Assembly (NCBI RefSeq): GCF_002906655.1
Contig: NZ_CP025795.1
Span: 806,001 to 870,000, forward strand
Source: Vibrio hyugaensis
GTDB lineage: Bacteria > Pseudomonadota > Gammaproteobacteria > Enterobacterales > Vibrionaceae
Length of the DNA stretch: 64,000 bases
Reading direction: 5' to 3'
The position numbers and the translations under genes were made by a program. Of the stretch, positions 36,777-45,952 are shown in pieces. The notes beneath the pieces are model-generated. The model was not told the origin of the DNA. It saw nothing but the letters and a program-made list of their open reading frames with translations, and did not search any database. Each line of letters starts with the position of its first letter. Positions within the stretch are counted from its first letter, which is position 1.

Positions 36777-37655
36777 ATGAAAAAACTCGCAACTCTTATC
36801 TCTGCTGCACTTCTTTCTTCAACCGTATCGGTAGCGGCGCAAGCTCAAGATACAATGGCGATTGTAGTTTCTACACTGAATAACCCGTTCTTCGTAACGA
36901 TGAAAGACGGTGCAGAAGCGAAAGCGAAAGAACTGGGATATGACTTGATTGTACTGGACTCGCAAAATGACCCGAGTAAAGAACTGTCAAACATCGAAGA
37001 CCTAACGATTCGTGGCGTAAAAGCAATTCTGATTAACCCAACAGATTCAGACGCTGTGTCAAACGCGATTCGTATGGCGAACCGTTCTAAGATCCCTGTG
37101 TTGACACTAGACCGTGGTGCAAGCCGTGGTGACGTAGTGAGCCACATCGCTTCTGACAACGTAGTTGGTGGTGAAATGGCTGGTCACTACATCATGGAAA
37201 AAGTAGGTGAGAAAGCGAAAGTTATCCAACTAGAAGGTATTGCAGGTACGTCTGCAGCGCGTGAGCGTGGTGAAGGTTTCATGACAGCAGTTAAGGGTAG
37301 TAACATGGAGCTACTAGCAAGCCAACCTGCTGATTTTGACCGTACTAAAGGTCTGAACGTAATGGAAAACTTGCTTGCAGCGAACCCAGATGTTCAAGCG
37401 GTATTTGCTCAGAACGATGAGATGGCACTGGGTGCGCTTCGCGCAGTACAAGCATCAGGTAAAGACGTTATGATCGTTGGCTTCGACGGTACTGATGATG
37501 GTATCGCTGCAGTTAACCGTGGCAAGCTAGCTGCGACGATCGCACAGCAGCCAGATCTTATTGGTGCGTTGGGTGTAGAAACTGCAGCGAAAGTATTGAA
37601 AGGCGAGAAGGTTGAGGAGTACATTCCTGTTCCGCTTAAAGTTGTGACTAAGTAA
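36777..37655 (+). CDS. rbsB: Ribose-binding periplasmic protein
   Basis: 292 residues from ATG 36777 (AAAGGA upstream; the frame is open further up but only this start gives a signal peptide, ending AAQAQ). A typical Rbs[22 protein letters not shown] region, [19 protein letters not shown] and VGFDGTDDG. It delivers ribose to RbsAC and, in enteric bacteria, to a chemoreceptor. Confidence 0.95.
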   Translation: MKKLATLISAALLSSTVSVAAQAQDTMAIVVSTLNNPFFVTMKDGAEAKAKELGYDLIVLDSQNDPSKELSNIEDLTIRGVKAILINPTDSDAVSNAIRMANRSKIPVLTLDRGASRGDVVSHIASDNVVGGEMAGHYIMEKVGEKAKVIQLEGIAGTSAARERGEGFMTAVKGSNMELLASQPADFDRTKGLNVMENLLAANPDVQAVFAQNDEMALGALRAVQASGKDVMIVGFDGTDDGIAAVNRGKLAATIAQQPDLIGALGVETAAKVLKGEKVEEYIPVPLKVVTK

Positions 37656-37697
37656 GTTTAACGTTCGACTCAGTGATTCTTCTTTGTTGAAGATAAC

Positions 37698-37729
37698 GGA
37701 ATGACCCAGTAAATGTGCTGGGTCATTCC
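37698..37729 (+). other. 12-bp stem-loop after rbsB
   Basis: GGAATGACCCAG (37698-37709) pairs perfectly with CTGGGTCATTCC (37718-37729) around TAAATGTG. With no T-run it is probably a 3-prime stabiliser of the rbsB message that still allows read-through to rbsK. Confidence 0.6.
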
Positions 37730-37859
37730 AAACAACGAAAGCGGTACGTTAGAAAATTAAATCTTGCTGAATGGTAATACGCATACGTTTTTTCAAAGAG
37801 CGTAAACCTATTACTCCTGTTCAAATATAAAGGGTTCAAACAGAACCGAGGATAACCGT

Positions 37860-38777
37860 ATGAATAAGTTAGTGGTGTTAGGTAGTGTAAACGCTGACCA
37901 TGTTCTTCAAGTGCCTTCTTTCCCTCGTCCAGGCGAGACGCTGCATGGTCGCAACTATCAAGTTATCCCAGGTGGCAAAGGTGCCAACCAAGCTGTGGCG
38001 GCAGCTCGATTAAACGCCGACATCGGGTTTATTGCGTGTGTGGGTGATGATTCATTCGGCATCAACATTCGCGAGAACTTCAAAATGGATGGCATCGACA
38101 TCACTGGTGTGAAGATGCAGCCAAACTGCCCAACGGGCATTGCCATGATTCAAGTGGCGGACAGCGGCGAGAACAGCATTTGTATCTCTGCAGAAGCGAA
38201 CGCAAAGCTGACTGCAGAGGCGATTGAGCCTGATCTAGAACGCATTCGTCAGGCAGATTACTTGTTGATGCAACTAGAAACGCCAATGTGCGGTATCGAG
38301 AAAGCAGCGCGAATCGCGAAAGATGCAAAAACTAATGTGATTCTGAACCCAGCGCCGGCGCGTGAATTGTCGGATGAGTTGCTATCTTGCATTGATGTTA
38401 TCACACCAAACGAAACCGAAGCTGAAGTGCTAACAGGTGTGATGGTAACAGACGATGACAGCGCACAAGAAGCGGCGAACATCCTGCATTCGAAAGGCAT
38501 TGAAATCGTCATGATCACGCTCGGTGCGAAAGGAGTTTGGCTGAGTCAAAACGGTCGTGGTGAAGTCATTCCTGGCTTCCGCGTAGAAGCAACAGATACC
38601 ACAGCGGCGGGCGATACGTTTAATGGGGCATTAGTCACTGGTTTATTGGAAGACTTACCTTTAGAATCAGCGATTAAGTTTGCCCACGCAGCAGCGGCGA
38701 TCTCAGTCACTCGCTTTGGCGCGCAAACCTCCATTCCAACCCGCAAAGAGGTTGAGGAGTTCCTTGAACAACAATAA
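37860..38777 (+). CDS. rbsK: Ribokinase
   Basis: 305 residues, PfkB family. NADHVLQVPSFPRPGETL and GGKGANQAVAAARL are the N-terminal sugar-binding motifs; DTTAAGDTFNGALVTGL carries the catalytic Asp. It phosphorylates ribose to ribose-5-phosphate. GAGGATAACCGT precedes the ATG. rbsR begins 17 nt after its stop. Confidence 0.95.
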   Translation: MNKLVVLGSVNADHVLQVPSFPRPGETLHGRNYQVIPGGKGANQAVAAARLNADIGFIACVGDDSFGINIRENFKMDGIDITGVKMQPNCPTGIAMIQVADSGENSICISAEANAKLTAEAIEPDLERIRQADYLLMQLETPMCGIEKAARIAKDAKTNVILNPAPARELSDELLSCIDVITPNETEAEVLTGVMVTDDDSAQEAANILHSKGIEIVMITLGAKGVWLSQNGRGEVIPGFRVEATDTTAAGDTFNGALVTGLLEDLPLESAIKFAHAAAAISVTRFGAQTSIPTRKEVEEFLEQQ

Positions 38778-38794
38778 TCAAAAGGAGAAATAAC

Positions 38795-39802
38795 ATGGCA
38801 ACGATGAAAGACATCGCAAAACTGGCAGGGGTTTCCACTTCAACTGTGAGCCATGTTATTAACAAAACTCGCTTTGTCAGCGAAGAGATCTCGGAGCGCG
38901 TTAACAACGCTGCCAAAGAGCTCAATTACTACGCGCCATCGGCTTTGGCGCGTAGCCTCAAAGTGAACCGCACCAAAACCATTGGTATGCTGGTGACCAC
39001 CTCAACCAACCCATTTTTTGGCGAAGTCGTAAAAGGCGTCGAACGCAGTTGTTACCACAAAGGCTACAGTTTGATTTTATGTAACACCGAAGGCGACAAC
39101 GAGCGCATGCGTGAGTCGATTAATACGTTGCTGCAAAAGCGCGTCGATGGTTTGATTTTGATGTGTTCATCGTTAGAAGGGGAGCGTATTGATGTCTTCG
39201 AGCGTTACCCAGACATTCCAGTTGTGGTGATGGACTGGGGCCCAATGCTGTTCACAAGCGATAAGATCCAAGATAACTCGCTTCGTGGTGGTTATCTTGC
39301 AGCTAAATACCTTATCGACTGCGGCCACCAAGAGATTGGTTGTATTACCGGTCCACTAATCAAGCATCAAGCACAAATGCGCTATGAAGGATATAAGCGC
39401 GCAATGATAGAAGCTGATCTTGAGTTCAATGCGAACTGGATTGTGGAATCTGACTTTGAATGTGAAGGTGGCTATCAAGCCTTTAAGAAAATGGCCGCGC
39501 GGGGAATACTACCAAGTTCTATTTTTGTCTCAAACGATATGATGGCGATGGGTGTAATCAACGCAGCAAATGAACTCGGTATTCAAATCCCAGAGCAGCT
39601 TTCTATCATAGGTTACGATGATATTCACATTGCTAAATTTATGTCGCCTTCTCTGACCACTATTCACCAGCCTAAATATCGCTTAGGTCAAGCTGCTGTC
39701 GAAACACTACTGCGTAAATTAAACGACAAGTCTGATGAATCGCAGGTTGTTCAATTGGAACCAACATTGGTTGAACGTAAAAGTGTGAAGTATCTCTCCT
39801 AG
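38795..39802 (+). CDS. rbsR: LacI-family ribose operon repressor
   Basis: 335 residues. The N-terminal HTH reads MKDIAKLAGVSTSTVSHVIN and the hinge helix SALARSLK is present. The core is a type-1 periplasmic-binding fold (SNDMMAMGVINAANELG). It represses rbs genes without ribose, most likely at the palindromes at 33530 and 33660. Last gene of the operon. Confidence 0.95.
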   Translation: MATMKDIAKLAGVSTSTVSHVINKTRFVSEEISERVNNAAKELNYYAPSALARSLKVNRTKTIGMLVTTSTNPFFGEVVKGVERSCYHKGYSLILCNTEGDNERMRESINTLLQKRVDGLILMCSSLEGERIDVFERYPDIPVVVMDWGPMLFTSDKIQDNSLRGGYLAAKYLIDCGHQEIGCITGPLIKHQAQMRYEGYKRAMIEADLEFNANWIVESDFECEGGYQAFKKMAARGILPSSIFVSNDMMAMGVINAANELGIQIPEQLSIIGYDDIHIAKFMSPSLTTIHQPKYRLGQAAVETLLRKLNDKSDESQVVQLEPTLVERKSVKYLS

Positions 39803-40027
39803 CTGAAAATTTATTTATTATCAATAAGTTATGTTTCTATGCTTTTATTGGTAGTGCTTTCTATAGGGATTTGGAAAGTAAATGCCTTCTTTTTGCATAA
39901 TAAGCCCGACAAAGTGTGATTTTTTGCGAGTAAAGTGAAAGATTTCGTGTAGAAATACACAAGAAAGCTTATTATTAGAAGGGCCTATAGATAGATTTAT
40001 AAATTATTGTAGTGAATGGAAATTTTT

Positions 40028-40246
40028 ATGTTTGTTAAGAGATACGCACAGTATTCAGTCAAGAGACCGTGGTTTCATCGAATCAATATTCTCTTAGTAT
40101 TATTGGTGTTTGTAGTGAGTGCTTATGAGTTGCTCGAAAACGAAGAATTCATTTACTTATTGGGTGTCGCTTTTACCTTTTTAGCTACTGCATTATTTGC
40201 ATCTGCGTCATCTTTCAAAAAACGCTACTTAGGGCACGAATCCTAA
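40028..40246 (+). CDS. Small two-helix membrane protein
   Basis: 72 residues from ATG 40028 (GGA 7 nt upstream); ATG 40016 would add four residues but has a poor ribosome site. Two hydrophobic helices (INILLVLLVFVVSAYELL and YLLGVAFTFLATALFASAS) and basic ends. No family is recognised. It is followed by an intrinsic terminator at 40322. Confidence 0.6.
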   Translation: MFVKRYAQYSVKRPWFHRINILLVLLVFVVSAYELLENEEFIYLLGVAFTFLATALFASASSFKKRYLGHES

Positions 40247-40321
40247 CGTCCTTCTGCTTAGATGAGCAGAATTCGGTTACTTTAAAGCAAGTATTGGTCT
40301 GATTTATGATCGGATACATCA

Positions 40322-40345
40322 AAGGGAGGACAAAAGTCCTCCTTT
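40322..40345. terminator. Intrinsic terminator
   Basis: AAGGGAGGAC and GTCCTCCTTT around AAAA form a compact hairpin between the small membrane gene and pnuC. Confidence 0.65.
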
Positions 40346-40405
40346 ATGTATGTTGCTACGCCATAAGATGAGCGCATTCCAAGCACAATAATAAAGGACA
40401 TACTC

Positions 40406-41143
40406 ATGGACTTACTTGCCCTGTTAGACATCAACAACACCCTCGTTAACATTCCTATTGGTGATGGCTATGCAATGAGCTGGATCGAAGCCTTTGGTAC
40501 GGTTTTCGGTCTGCTTTGTATCTGGTTTGCGAGCCAAGAAAAAACCATCAACTACTTGTTCGGTTTGCTGAACGTGACACTTTTTGCCGTTATCTTTTTC
40601 CAGATTCAGCTTTACGGATTGCTTCTGCTACAACTGTTCTTCTTCTGTGCCAACATCTATGGCTGGTATGCATGGACAAGACCAAATGCACAAGGTGAGA
40701 CTCTTGAGGTGCGTTGGTTAAGCAAACAGAAGCTGATCGCGACAGGCTCAGTCAGTGTTGTTACAATTGCGCTGTTAACGATTTTTATTGACCCATTCTT
40801 CTTTGCGCTAGCAAACATCGCTGTTGATACGTTGAATGTGTTCGGTGCTGGATTAGCTGAGCCAGTATTAGAACCTGATGCGTTCCCGTTCTGGGATGCA
40901 ACCATGACGGTGCTTTCTATGGTTGCTCAAATCTTAATGACCCGCAAATACGTTGAAAACTGGATCCTGTGGGTGGTTATCAACATCATCAGTGTTGGTA
41001 TCTATGCAACACAAGGTGTGTACGCTATGTCGGTTCAATATGCGATTCTGATGTTCATCGCAGCTAACGGCACGAGAGAATGGGCACGCAGCGCGAAACG
41101 CAATAGTGAGAAAACGCTAACTCAAGCGACAGCGCAAGGTTAA
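40406..41143 (+). CDS. pnuC: PnuC-family nicotinamide riboside transporter
   Basis: 245 residues with about seven membrane helices. The aromatic motifs FCANIYGWYAWTR and ENWILWVVINIISVGIY carry the Trp and Asn residues that line the vitamin path in PnuC. It facilitates uptake of nicotinamide riboside or a related vitamin. AAGGA precedes the ATG. The phosphorylase gene begins 4 nt after its stop, so they are one operon. Confidence 0.85.
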   Translation: MDLLALLDINNTLVNIPIGDGYAMSWIEAFGTVFGLLCIWFASQEKTINYLFGLLNVTLFAVIFFQIQLYGLLLLQLFFFCANIYGWYAWTRPNAQGETLEVRWLSKQKLIATGSVSVVTIALLTIFIDPFFFALANIAVDTLNVFGAGLAEPVLEPDAFPFWDATMTVLSMVAQILMTRKYVENWILWVVINIISVGIYATQGVYAMSVQYAILMFIAANGTREWARSAKRNSEKTLTQATAQG

Positions 41144-41147
41144 GCCA

Positions 41148-41879
41148 ATGATGAAACAACCTCATATTGGCATAGACAGCACCCAGATTGCGCCACGAGT
41201 CATCGTGTGTGGTGAACCAGACCGAGCAAACCGCATTGCTGCACTCTTCGATAACGCCAAATTGGTCTCTGAAAACCGCGAGTATCGGGTATTTACGGGG
41301 ACATACAACGGTCAGCGAGTCTCAGTGTGCAGTACCGGAATTGGCGCGCCATCGATGATCATTGCCGTTGAAGAGTTGAAACAGTGTGGCGTGACAGATG
41401 TTATTCGTGTGGGATCGGCTGGCGCAATGCAGTCTGGCATTCGACTCGGTGAACTTATCGTCGCAGAAGGTGCGGTAAGAGACGAAGGTGGTTCAAAAGC
41501 TTACGTTCGTTCTTCTTACCCTGGCTACGCGAGCTTTCCGCTGCTGAAAGCATTGGACAGCTATTTGGCAGGACAAGACGCTCGTTATCATTTGGGTGTG
41601 GTTCGCTCTCATGACAGCTTCTACACCGATGATGAAGAAGCGATCTGCCAATATTGGAACAAGAAAGGGATTCTTGGGGCGGATATGGAAACTTCAGCAC
41701 TGTTTACCGTGGGGCGCCTCCGTGGTCTAAACGTTGCTTCAATTCTGAATAATGTGGTCCTTTATCAGCAAGATGTGAAGGAAGGCGTAGGGCAGTACGT
41801 AGACGAAGCGCAAGTGATGATGGACGGAGAGCGTTTGGCATCTTATGCCGCTCTGGAAGCCTTGGTCGCGCAAAGCTAA
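41148..41879 (+). CDS. Nucleoside phosphorylase (uridine phosphorylase-like)
   Basis: 243 residues, PNP/UDP phosphorylase fold. GEPDRANRIAALF near residue 22, STGIGAPSMIIAVEEL near 63, RVGSAGAM near 87 and GADMETSALFTVGRL near 176 are the phosphate-, ribose- and base-binding signatures. It cleaves a nucleoside with phosphate to base and ribose-1-phosphate. The tight link to pnuC suggests that nicotinamide riboside or another imported nucleoside is the substrate; that is inference. ATG 41151 is an alternative start. Confidence 0.85.
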   Translation: MMKQPHIGIDSTQIAPRVIVCGEPDRANRIAALFDNAKLVSENREYRVFTGTYNGQRVSVCSTGIGAPSMIIAVEELKQCGVTDVIRVGSAGAMQSGIRLGELIVAEGAVRDEGGSKAYVRSSYPGYASFPLLKALDSYLAGQDARYHLGVVRSHDSFYTDDEEAICQYWNKKGILGADMETSALFTVGRLRGLNVASILNNVVLYQQDVKEGVGQYVDEAQVMMDGERLASYAALEALVAQS

Positions 41880-41906
41880 CTGGATCACAGCTCAACAAAT
41901 TTCTAA

Positions 41907-41931
41907 AGCGGCACTCTGTGTCGCTTTTTTA
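41907..41931 (+). terminator. Intrinsic terminator of the pnuC operon
   Basis: AGCGGCAC (41907-41914) pairs with GTGTCGCT (41918-41925) with one G-U pair and runs into TTTTTT. Confidence 0.8.
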
Positions 41932-42000
41932 TTGGCTGTTATCGAACCAGCCTAGCGAGTACAATTTATTTGAGATAGTTGCTACTAAAGAGAAACTCAC

Positions 42001-42681
42001 GTGAAAATAAGCCCTTACCAAAATGGACGTTTCAAAAGCTTTCTAGAGCAAAAAAGCACGGAGTTTCGTGACCTTATCTATCAATGCCAAATTGGCAGCC
42101 GATATTTTGACTCTGGTGAAGAGATTCTCCGTCAGGGTGAGCAGCTTAAGCACCTTTACGTTGTGCCCGTTGGCCGAGTTTCAATGAGCATCATTGCCGC
42201 CAATGGCCGTCGATTTCAACTTGGTGAAGCGAACTGTGATTATCATATTTATGGGGAGATGGAGTACTTCACACAGACGCCTTGTCAGTGGAATGTGGTG
42301 GCAGATGAGCACATGCAGGTCGATATCATCTGTATTCAAAAGCTCACTGAGGCGTTACATAGCCGACCAGAGATGATGTTCTTTTTTGCGTCTGCGTTAG
42401 CTGAGGACTACCAAGATTCGATGGATATTTACACCAACCGCTTATTACACCCCATCACCTACAACATTGCTTATGATTTGTTGGTGCAAAAGCAGGCTAA
42501 TACTCTATTAGGTGGGTTCGGTAAAGTAAACCAAGAAGCAGAGCGATTTGGTACATCGGGGCGCGTTTATCGCCGAGCGGTAAAAGATCTAATGGATAAA
42601 GAGTTGATTCGAAAGGGTGAACAGGGTCTAGAGATTGTGGATGAATCGGCGTTAAAAGCTTTTCTCGACGCGTACGAATAA
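42001..42681 (+). CDS. Crp/Fnr-type regulator with cNMP-binding fold
   Basis: 226 residues, GTG start at 42001. The N-terminal half is a cyclic-nucleotide-binding beta-barrel (FDSGEEILRQGEQLKHLYVV, GRVSMSII). The usual cAMP phosphate-binding motif is missing. The C-terminal half is a winged HTH (TSGRVYRRAVKDLMDKELI). It resembles YeiL-type regulators of E. coli, which are linked to nucleoside metabolism. Its position after pnuC-phosphorylase makes nucleoside control plausible but unproven. Confidence 0.8.
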   Translation: MKISPYQNGRFKSFLEQKSTEFRDLIYQCQIGSRYFDSGEEILRQGEQLKHLYVVPVGRVSMSIIAANGRRFQLGEANCDYHIYGEMEYFTQTPCQWNVVADEHMQVDIICIQKLTEALHSRPEMMFFFASALAEDYQDSMDIYTNRLLHPITYNIAYDLLVQKQANTLLGGFGKVNQEAERFGTSGRVYRRAVKDLMDKELIRKGEQGLEIVDESALKAFLDAYE

Positions 42682-42704
42682 CCCGCGACAGGAGCGCGGG
42701 TTAT
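42678..42704 (+). terminator. Stem-loop after the regulator
   Basis: ATAACCCGCG (42678-42687) pairs perfectly with CGCGGGTTAT (42695-42704), beginning over the stop codon. There is no long T-run directly after it. Confidence 0.6.
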
Positions 42705-42736
42705 GGTATTTACCTTTTTCGGTTAGTACCGAGTGC

Positions 42737-42892
42737 TTAAAATACGCAGTGTTTTGCAAAATCAGAGGCTTCGTTAGCTGTCCATTCACCTTTTGGTTTT
42801 TCCTTCATGTCGTTACACCATGCTTCGCTACCTACCTCGGTACATGCCATCAATTGCGCTGCTACAAAAATCATCAAAGCTAACTTCTTCAT
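42737..42892 (-). CDS. DUF3012-like 51-residue lipoprotein
   Basis: ATG at 42892 on the minus strand, stop TAA at 42737-42739, with AAGGAT upstream. The lipobox is QLMAC. The rest (VGSEAWCNDMKEKPKG, WTANEASDFAKHC) fits the short DUF3012 lipoprotein family, with two further cysteines. Function unknown. It is too short for common gene-length limits. Confidence 0.8.
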   Translation of the reverse strand: MKKLALMIFVAAQLMACTEVGSEAWCNDMKEKPKGEWTANEASDFAKHCVF

Positions 42893-43109
42893 TTTCTAAT
42901 CCTTTTTAGTGAGTTGTTTGAAATGAAGTATAAGCATTCAATGGGGTGATAAATATGAAAATTATAGTTTTGAGCTTTTCGTCTCAAATTCGATATAGAC
43001 CAAGTGTAATTTGTTGATTTATTAAGCCAATTTAGAAGTGTAACGAATGTAAAGTTGTTAAATAATCAGTTGAATGCCTGAGTGAGTAACGATATATTGC
43101 GAATGCGTA

Positions 43110-43124
43110 TGATAACGGATCTCA
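43110..43124. promoter_or_regulatory. Candidate Fur box of the vct operon
   Basis: TGATAAC-G-GATCTCA fits the 7-1-7 Fur pattern with two mismatched positions between arms. It lies 17 nt upstream of the binding-protein ATG, where Fur would block transcription under iron-replete conditions. Confidence 0.55.
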
Positions 43125-43140
43125 TTTAAGGCTTGAAATA

Positions 43141-44049
43141 ATGGAAAAACTCGTCAGTGTGGCTCTTTTTTTGCTGCTCACAATCTCTCCCGCTTTTGCT
43201 GATACCGTCAAAATTGACCACTTCATGGGGACAACAGAAATAGAACAGTCGCCAAAACGGGTGGTTGTTATTGGTTTTGGTCCATTAGATATGATGGATA
43301 GCTTTGGTATCGACCCTGTTGCGGTTTCTAATGCCTCTCATCTTCCTAAGTACCTTTCAAAATACAGCAAAGACAACTACACCTCGGCAGGCAGTTTATT
43401 TGAGCCTGATTTCGAAACCATTTATATGCAAAAGCCGGATTTAATTTTGGTCGGCCCTCGTGGTTCTGCAAAATATGATGACCTGAGTGAAATCGCTCCG
43501 ACCGTGGTATTGGCCGCGGGTGAAAATGAGGATTACTGGACCGGTACCAAAGCGCAATGGCGCAACTTCGGGAAGATCTTTGATATTGAGGGTAAAGTTG
43601 AGCAGAAAATCGAGTCGCTAGACGCTCAATTTAAAGCGATACGTGATTACAACAAAGCCAATAATAACGACGCTTTGACGATCTTGAGTATTGGCGACAA
43701 CATCAGCGCGTTTGGTGAAAAGTCTCGCTTTGGTGCGATTTACACGGACTTTGGTTTTAAGGAAACCGTGAAAAACCTTAAAACAGGCACACACGGCGAC
43801 GTCATTTCTTATGAATTTATTCGCGAAGCCAATCCGAAAAATATCTTAGTGATCGATCGCAACTCTCTACATGCAAAATCGGATAACGATCTAGCCAAAG
43901 CGTTGGATAACGATCTGGTTAAAGCAACTTCGGCTTACAAGAACAAGAAAATTACCTTCCTAGACGTTGATGCTTGGTACTTAGCAATGTCCGGCGTAAC
44001 GGCAACGGAAAAGATGGTGAGTGAAATTAAACACACGATCGATCTGTAA
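43141..44049 (+). CDS. vctP: Siderophore ABC transporter binding protein (VctP-like)
   Basis: 302 residues with signal peptide (VALFLLLTISPAFA). The protein has the class III fold of FatB/YclQ/VctP: KRVVVIGFGPLDMMDSFGI, KPDLILVGPRG, and SIGDNISAFGEKSRFGAIY. It binds a ferric siderophore in the periplasm. The gene order P-D-G-C matches V. cholerae vctPDGC (catechol siderophores such as vibriobactin and enterobactin). Anguibactin- or vibrioferrin-type specificity cannot be excluded. Confidence 0.8.
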   Translation: MEKLVSVALFLLLTISPAFADTVKIDHFMGTTEIEQSPKRVVVIGFGPLDMMDSFGIDPVAVSNASHLPKYLSKYSKDNYTSAGSLFEPDFETIYMQKPDLILVGPRGSAKYDDLSEIAPTVVLAAGENEDYWTGTKAQWRNFGKIFDIEGKVEQKIESLDAQFKAIRDYNKANNNDALTILSIGDNISAFGEKSRFGAIYTDFGFKETVKNLKTGTHGDVISYEFIREANPKNILVIDRNSLHAKSDNDLAKALDNDLVKATSAYKNKKITFLDVDAWYLAMSGVTATEKMVSEIKHTIDL

Positions 44050-44071
44050 GCGAAGCTAGCTGAGGTTAACT

Positions 44072-45007
44072 TTGAAAAAGTTATTGCTTGTTCTTATTGT
44101 TCTAAGCGTCGCATCGTTGTTTGTTGGGGTGGCAAATATGACGCCCCAACAGTTGTTTTCAGGTGATGCAAAAGCACTAGAACTTTTCTTCACTAGCCGC
44201 ATTCCGCGTTTATTTGCCATTCTTCTTGCTGGGGCGGGGCTGAGCATTGCTGGATTAGTGATGCAACAAATCAGTCAAAACCGATTCGCTGCACCGTCAA
44301 CAACAGGCACCATTGAATGTGCCATGCTCGGTTACGTAATGAGTGTGGTGTTTTTTGGTAATGGCGAGCGGTTATGGCTTGTCTTTGCTGTCTCCATTCT
44401 TGGCACTTTAATGTTTGTCCAGTTCATCCAGCGGATTCAATTCAAAAGCGTTGTATTTGTTCCTTTAGTCGGCATCATCTTTGGCAACGTTATTGATGCT
44501 GTTACCACCTTTATCGCCTACAAATACGATGCGCTACAAAGCCTGTCAGCATGGAGTGTGGCAAACTTTGCCAACATTTTGCGCGGTGATTTTGAGCTGC
44601 TTTATATTGCAGTACCTGTTGCGATTTTGAGCTATCTATTTGCGGCGCGTATCTCTGCCGTTGGTATTGGTAAGGACTTTGCAGTAAACCTTGGTCTTAA
44701 CTACCAACAAGTGGTGACGTTAGGTGTACTCTTGGTATCCGTGATGTCAGCGAGTGTGGTGATGATAGTTGGGCAACTTCCATTTCTTGGACTTATCGTG
44801 CCAAATTTAGTCAGTTACTTCTACGGTGACAATCTCAAACGTAATATCCCGTTTACTGCCATGTATGGGGCGATCCTTGTGCTTGGCTGTGACCTCGTTA
44901 GCCGTTTGATTATTTTCCCTCATGAAATGCCGATTTCAATCGTAATTAGTATTTTGGGCGGTGTTGTGTTTATCGCGATGTTGTTGCGAGGTAAACCGAG
45001 TGCGTGA
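44072..45007 (+). CDS. vctD: Siderophore ABC transporter permease 1 (VctD-like)
   Basis: 311 residues, TTG start at 44072 with GAGG upstream. A FecCD/BtuC-type permease with about nine helices; RIPRLFAILLAGAGLSIAGLVMQ near 32 and GQLPFLGLIVPNLVSY near 228 are the family hallmarks. Its stop overlaps the start of the next permease by 8 nt. Confidence 0.85.
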   Translation: MKKLLLVLIVLSVASLFVGVANMTPQQLFSGDAKALELFFTSRIPRLFAILLAGAGLSIAGLVMQQISQNRFAAPSTTGTIECAMLGYVMSVVFFGNGERLWLVFAVSILGTLMFVQFIQRIQFKSVVFVPLVGIIFGNVIDAVTTFIAYKYDALQSLSAWSVANFANILRGDFELLYIAVPVAILSYLFAARISAVGIGKDFAVNLGLNYQQVVTLGVLLVSVMSASVVMIVGQLPFLGLIVPNLVSYFYGDNLKRNIPFTAMYGAILVLGCDLVSRLIIFPHEMPISIVISILGGVVFIAMLLRGKPSA

Positions 45008-45950
45008 TTCAAAAAAACTTCTCTTATTGACAGCCATTGCACTGCTTTTCGCGTTTTTGTTTATCGGTATTGGCTTAACCGCCGACAACTACCAGTACTT
45101 TTTGTCACGACGTGTACCTAAAGTGTTAGCTATGGTTTTGGCGGGTGTCGCTATTGCACAATCTTCGTTGGTGTTTCAAACCATCACTCATAACCGAATT
45201 CTAACCCCAAGCATCATGGGGTTTGATGCACTCTATATTTTGACTCAAGTGCTGATTGTTCTGCTGTTTGGGGGATTGAGCGCACTCGTACTCAATGTCT
45301 ATATCAACTTCTCTATTGCCGTATTGGTTATGGTGGGCTTTTCACTGCTGTTGTTTGGGTTCTACTTTTCAAAAGGCGGACGCAACCTCATTACTTTGCT
45401 GTTAGTCGGGCTGATCTTTGGGCAACTATTTAGCAATGTTGCGGTGTTCTTTTCGCTTTTGATGGACCCAAATACCTTTGCGTTTGTGCAATCTAAGCTC
45501 TACGCCAGTTTCAACAATGTGAAGGTGAATTTGGTTTATCTCAGTTCGCCAATACTGCTATTGGCATGTTGGTTGTTGTATCGCATGCACCGCACCTTAG
45601 ATGTGTTTTGGCTGGATCAAGACAACGCAAAGAGTTTGGGTGTTGATGTGCCAAAAGTAACGCGCAACGTTTTTATTCTGTCTGCGGTTCTCATTGCAGT
45701 TTCCACCGCTCTTGTTGGTCCCATCATGTTCTTTGGTTTGTTGGTGACTAACTTGAGCCGTGAGATGTTCCGCTCTTACCAGCATCGCACCCTGCTAGTG
45801 GGTTGTTCATTGATGGCGATTTGTGCCTTGTTATCAGGCCAATGGATTATTGAAAACGTATTTTCATTCGAGACGACGCTTAGCGTAGTGATTAACTTTA
45901 TTGGTGGTATTTACTTCTTGTATCTACTGCTGAAAAACAAAGTTGTATAA
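45000..45950 (+). CDS. vctG: Siderophore ABC transporter permease 2 (VctG-like)
   Basis: 316 residues from GTG 45000, preferred over an upstream in-frame ATG at 44961 because it follows GAGG by about 8 nt and gives a normal FecCD permease start (RDSKKLLLLTAIALL). SRRVPKVLAMVLAGVAIAQ and GPIMFFGLLVTNLSREM are the paired permease motifs. It forms a heterodimer with the preceding permease. Confidence 0.85.
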   Translation: MRDSKKLLLLTAIALLFAFLFIGIGLTADNYQYFLSRRVPKVLAMVLAGVAIAQSSLVFQTITHNRILTPSIMGFDALYILTQVLIVLLFGGLSALVLNVYINFSIAVLVMVGFSLLLFGFYFSKGGRNLITLLLVGLIFGQLFSNVAVFFSLLMDPNTFAFVQSKLYASFNNVKVNLVYLSSPILLLACWLLYRMHRTLDVFWLDQDNAKSLGVDVPKVTRNVFILSAVLIAVSTALVGPIMFFGLLVTNLSREMFRSYQHRTLLVGCSLMAICALLSGQWIIENVFSFETTLSVVINFIGGIYFLYLLLKNKVV

Positions 45951-45952
45951 AC

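Noticed and set aside
44961..44999. Longer N-terminus for the second permease
   Set aside because: The extension (MLCLSRCCCEVN) is not permease-like and overlaps the previous gene; GTG 45000 has a ribosome site.
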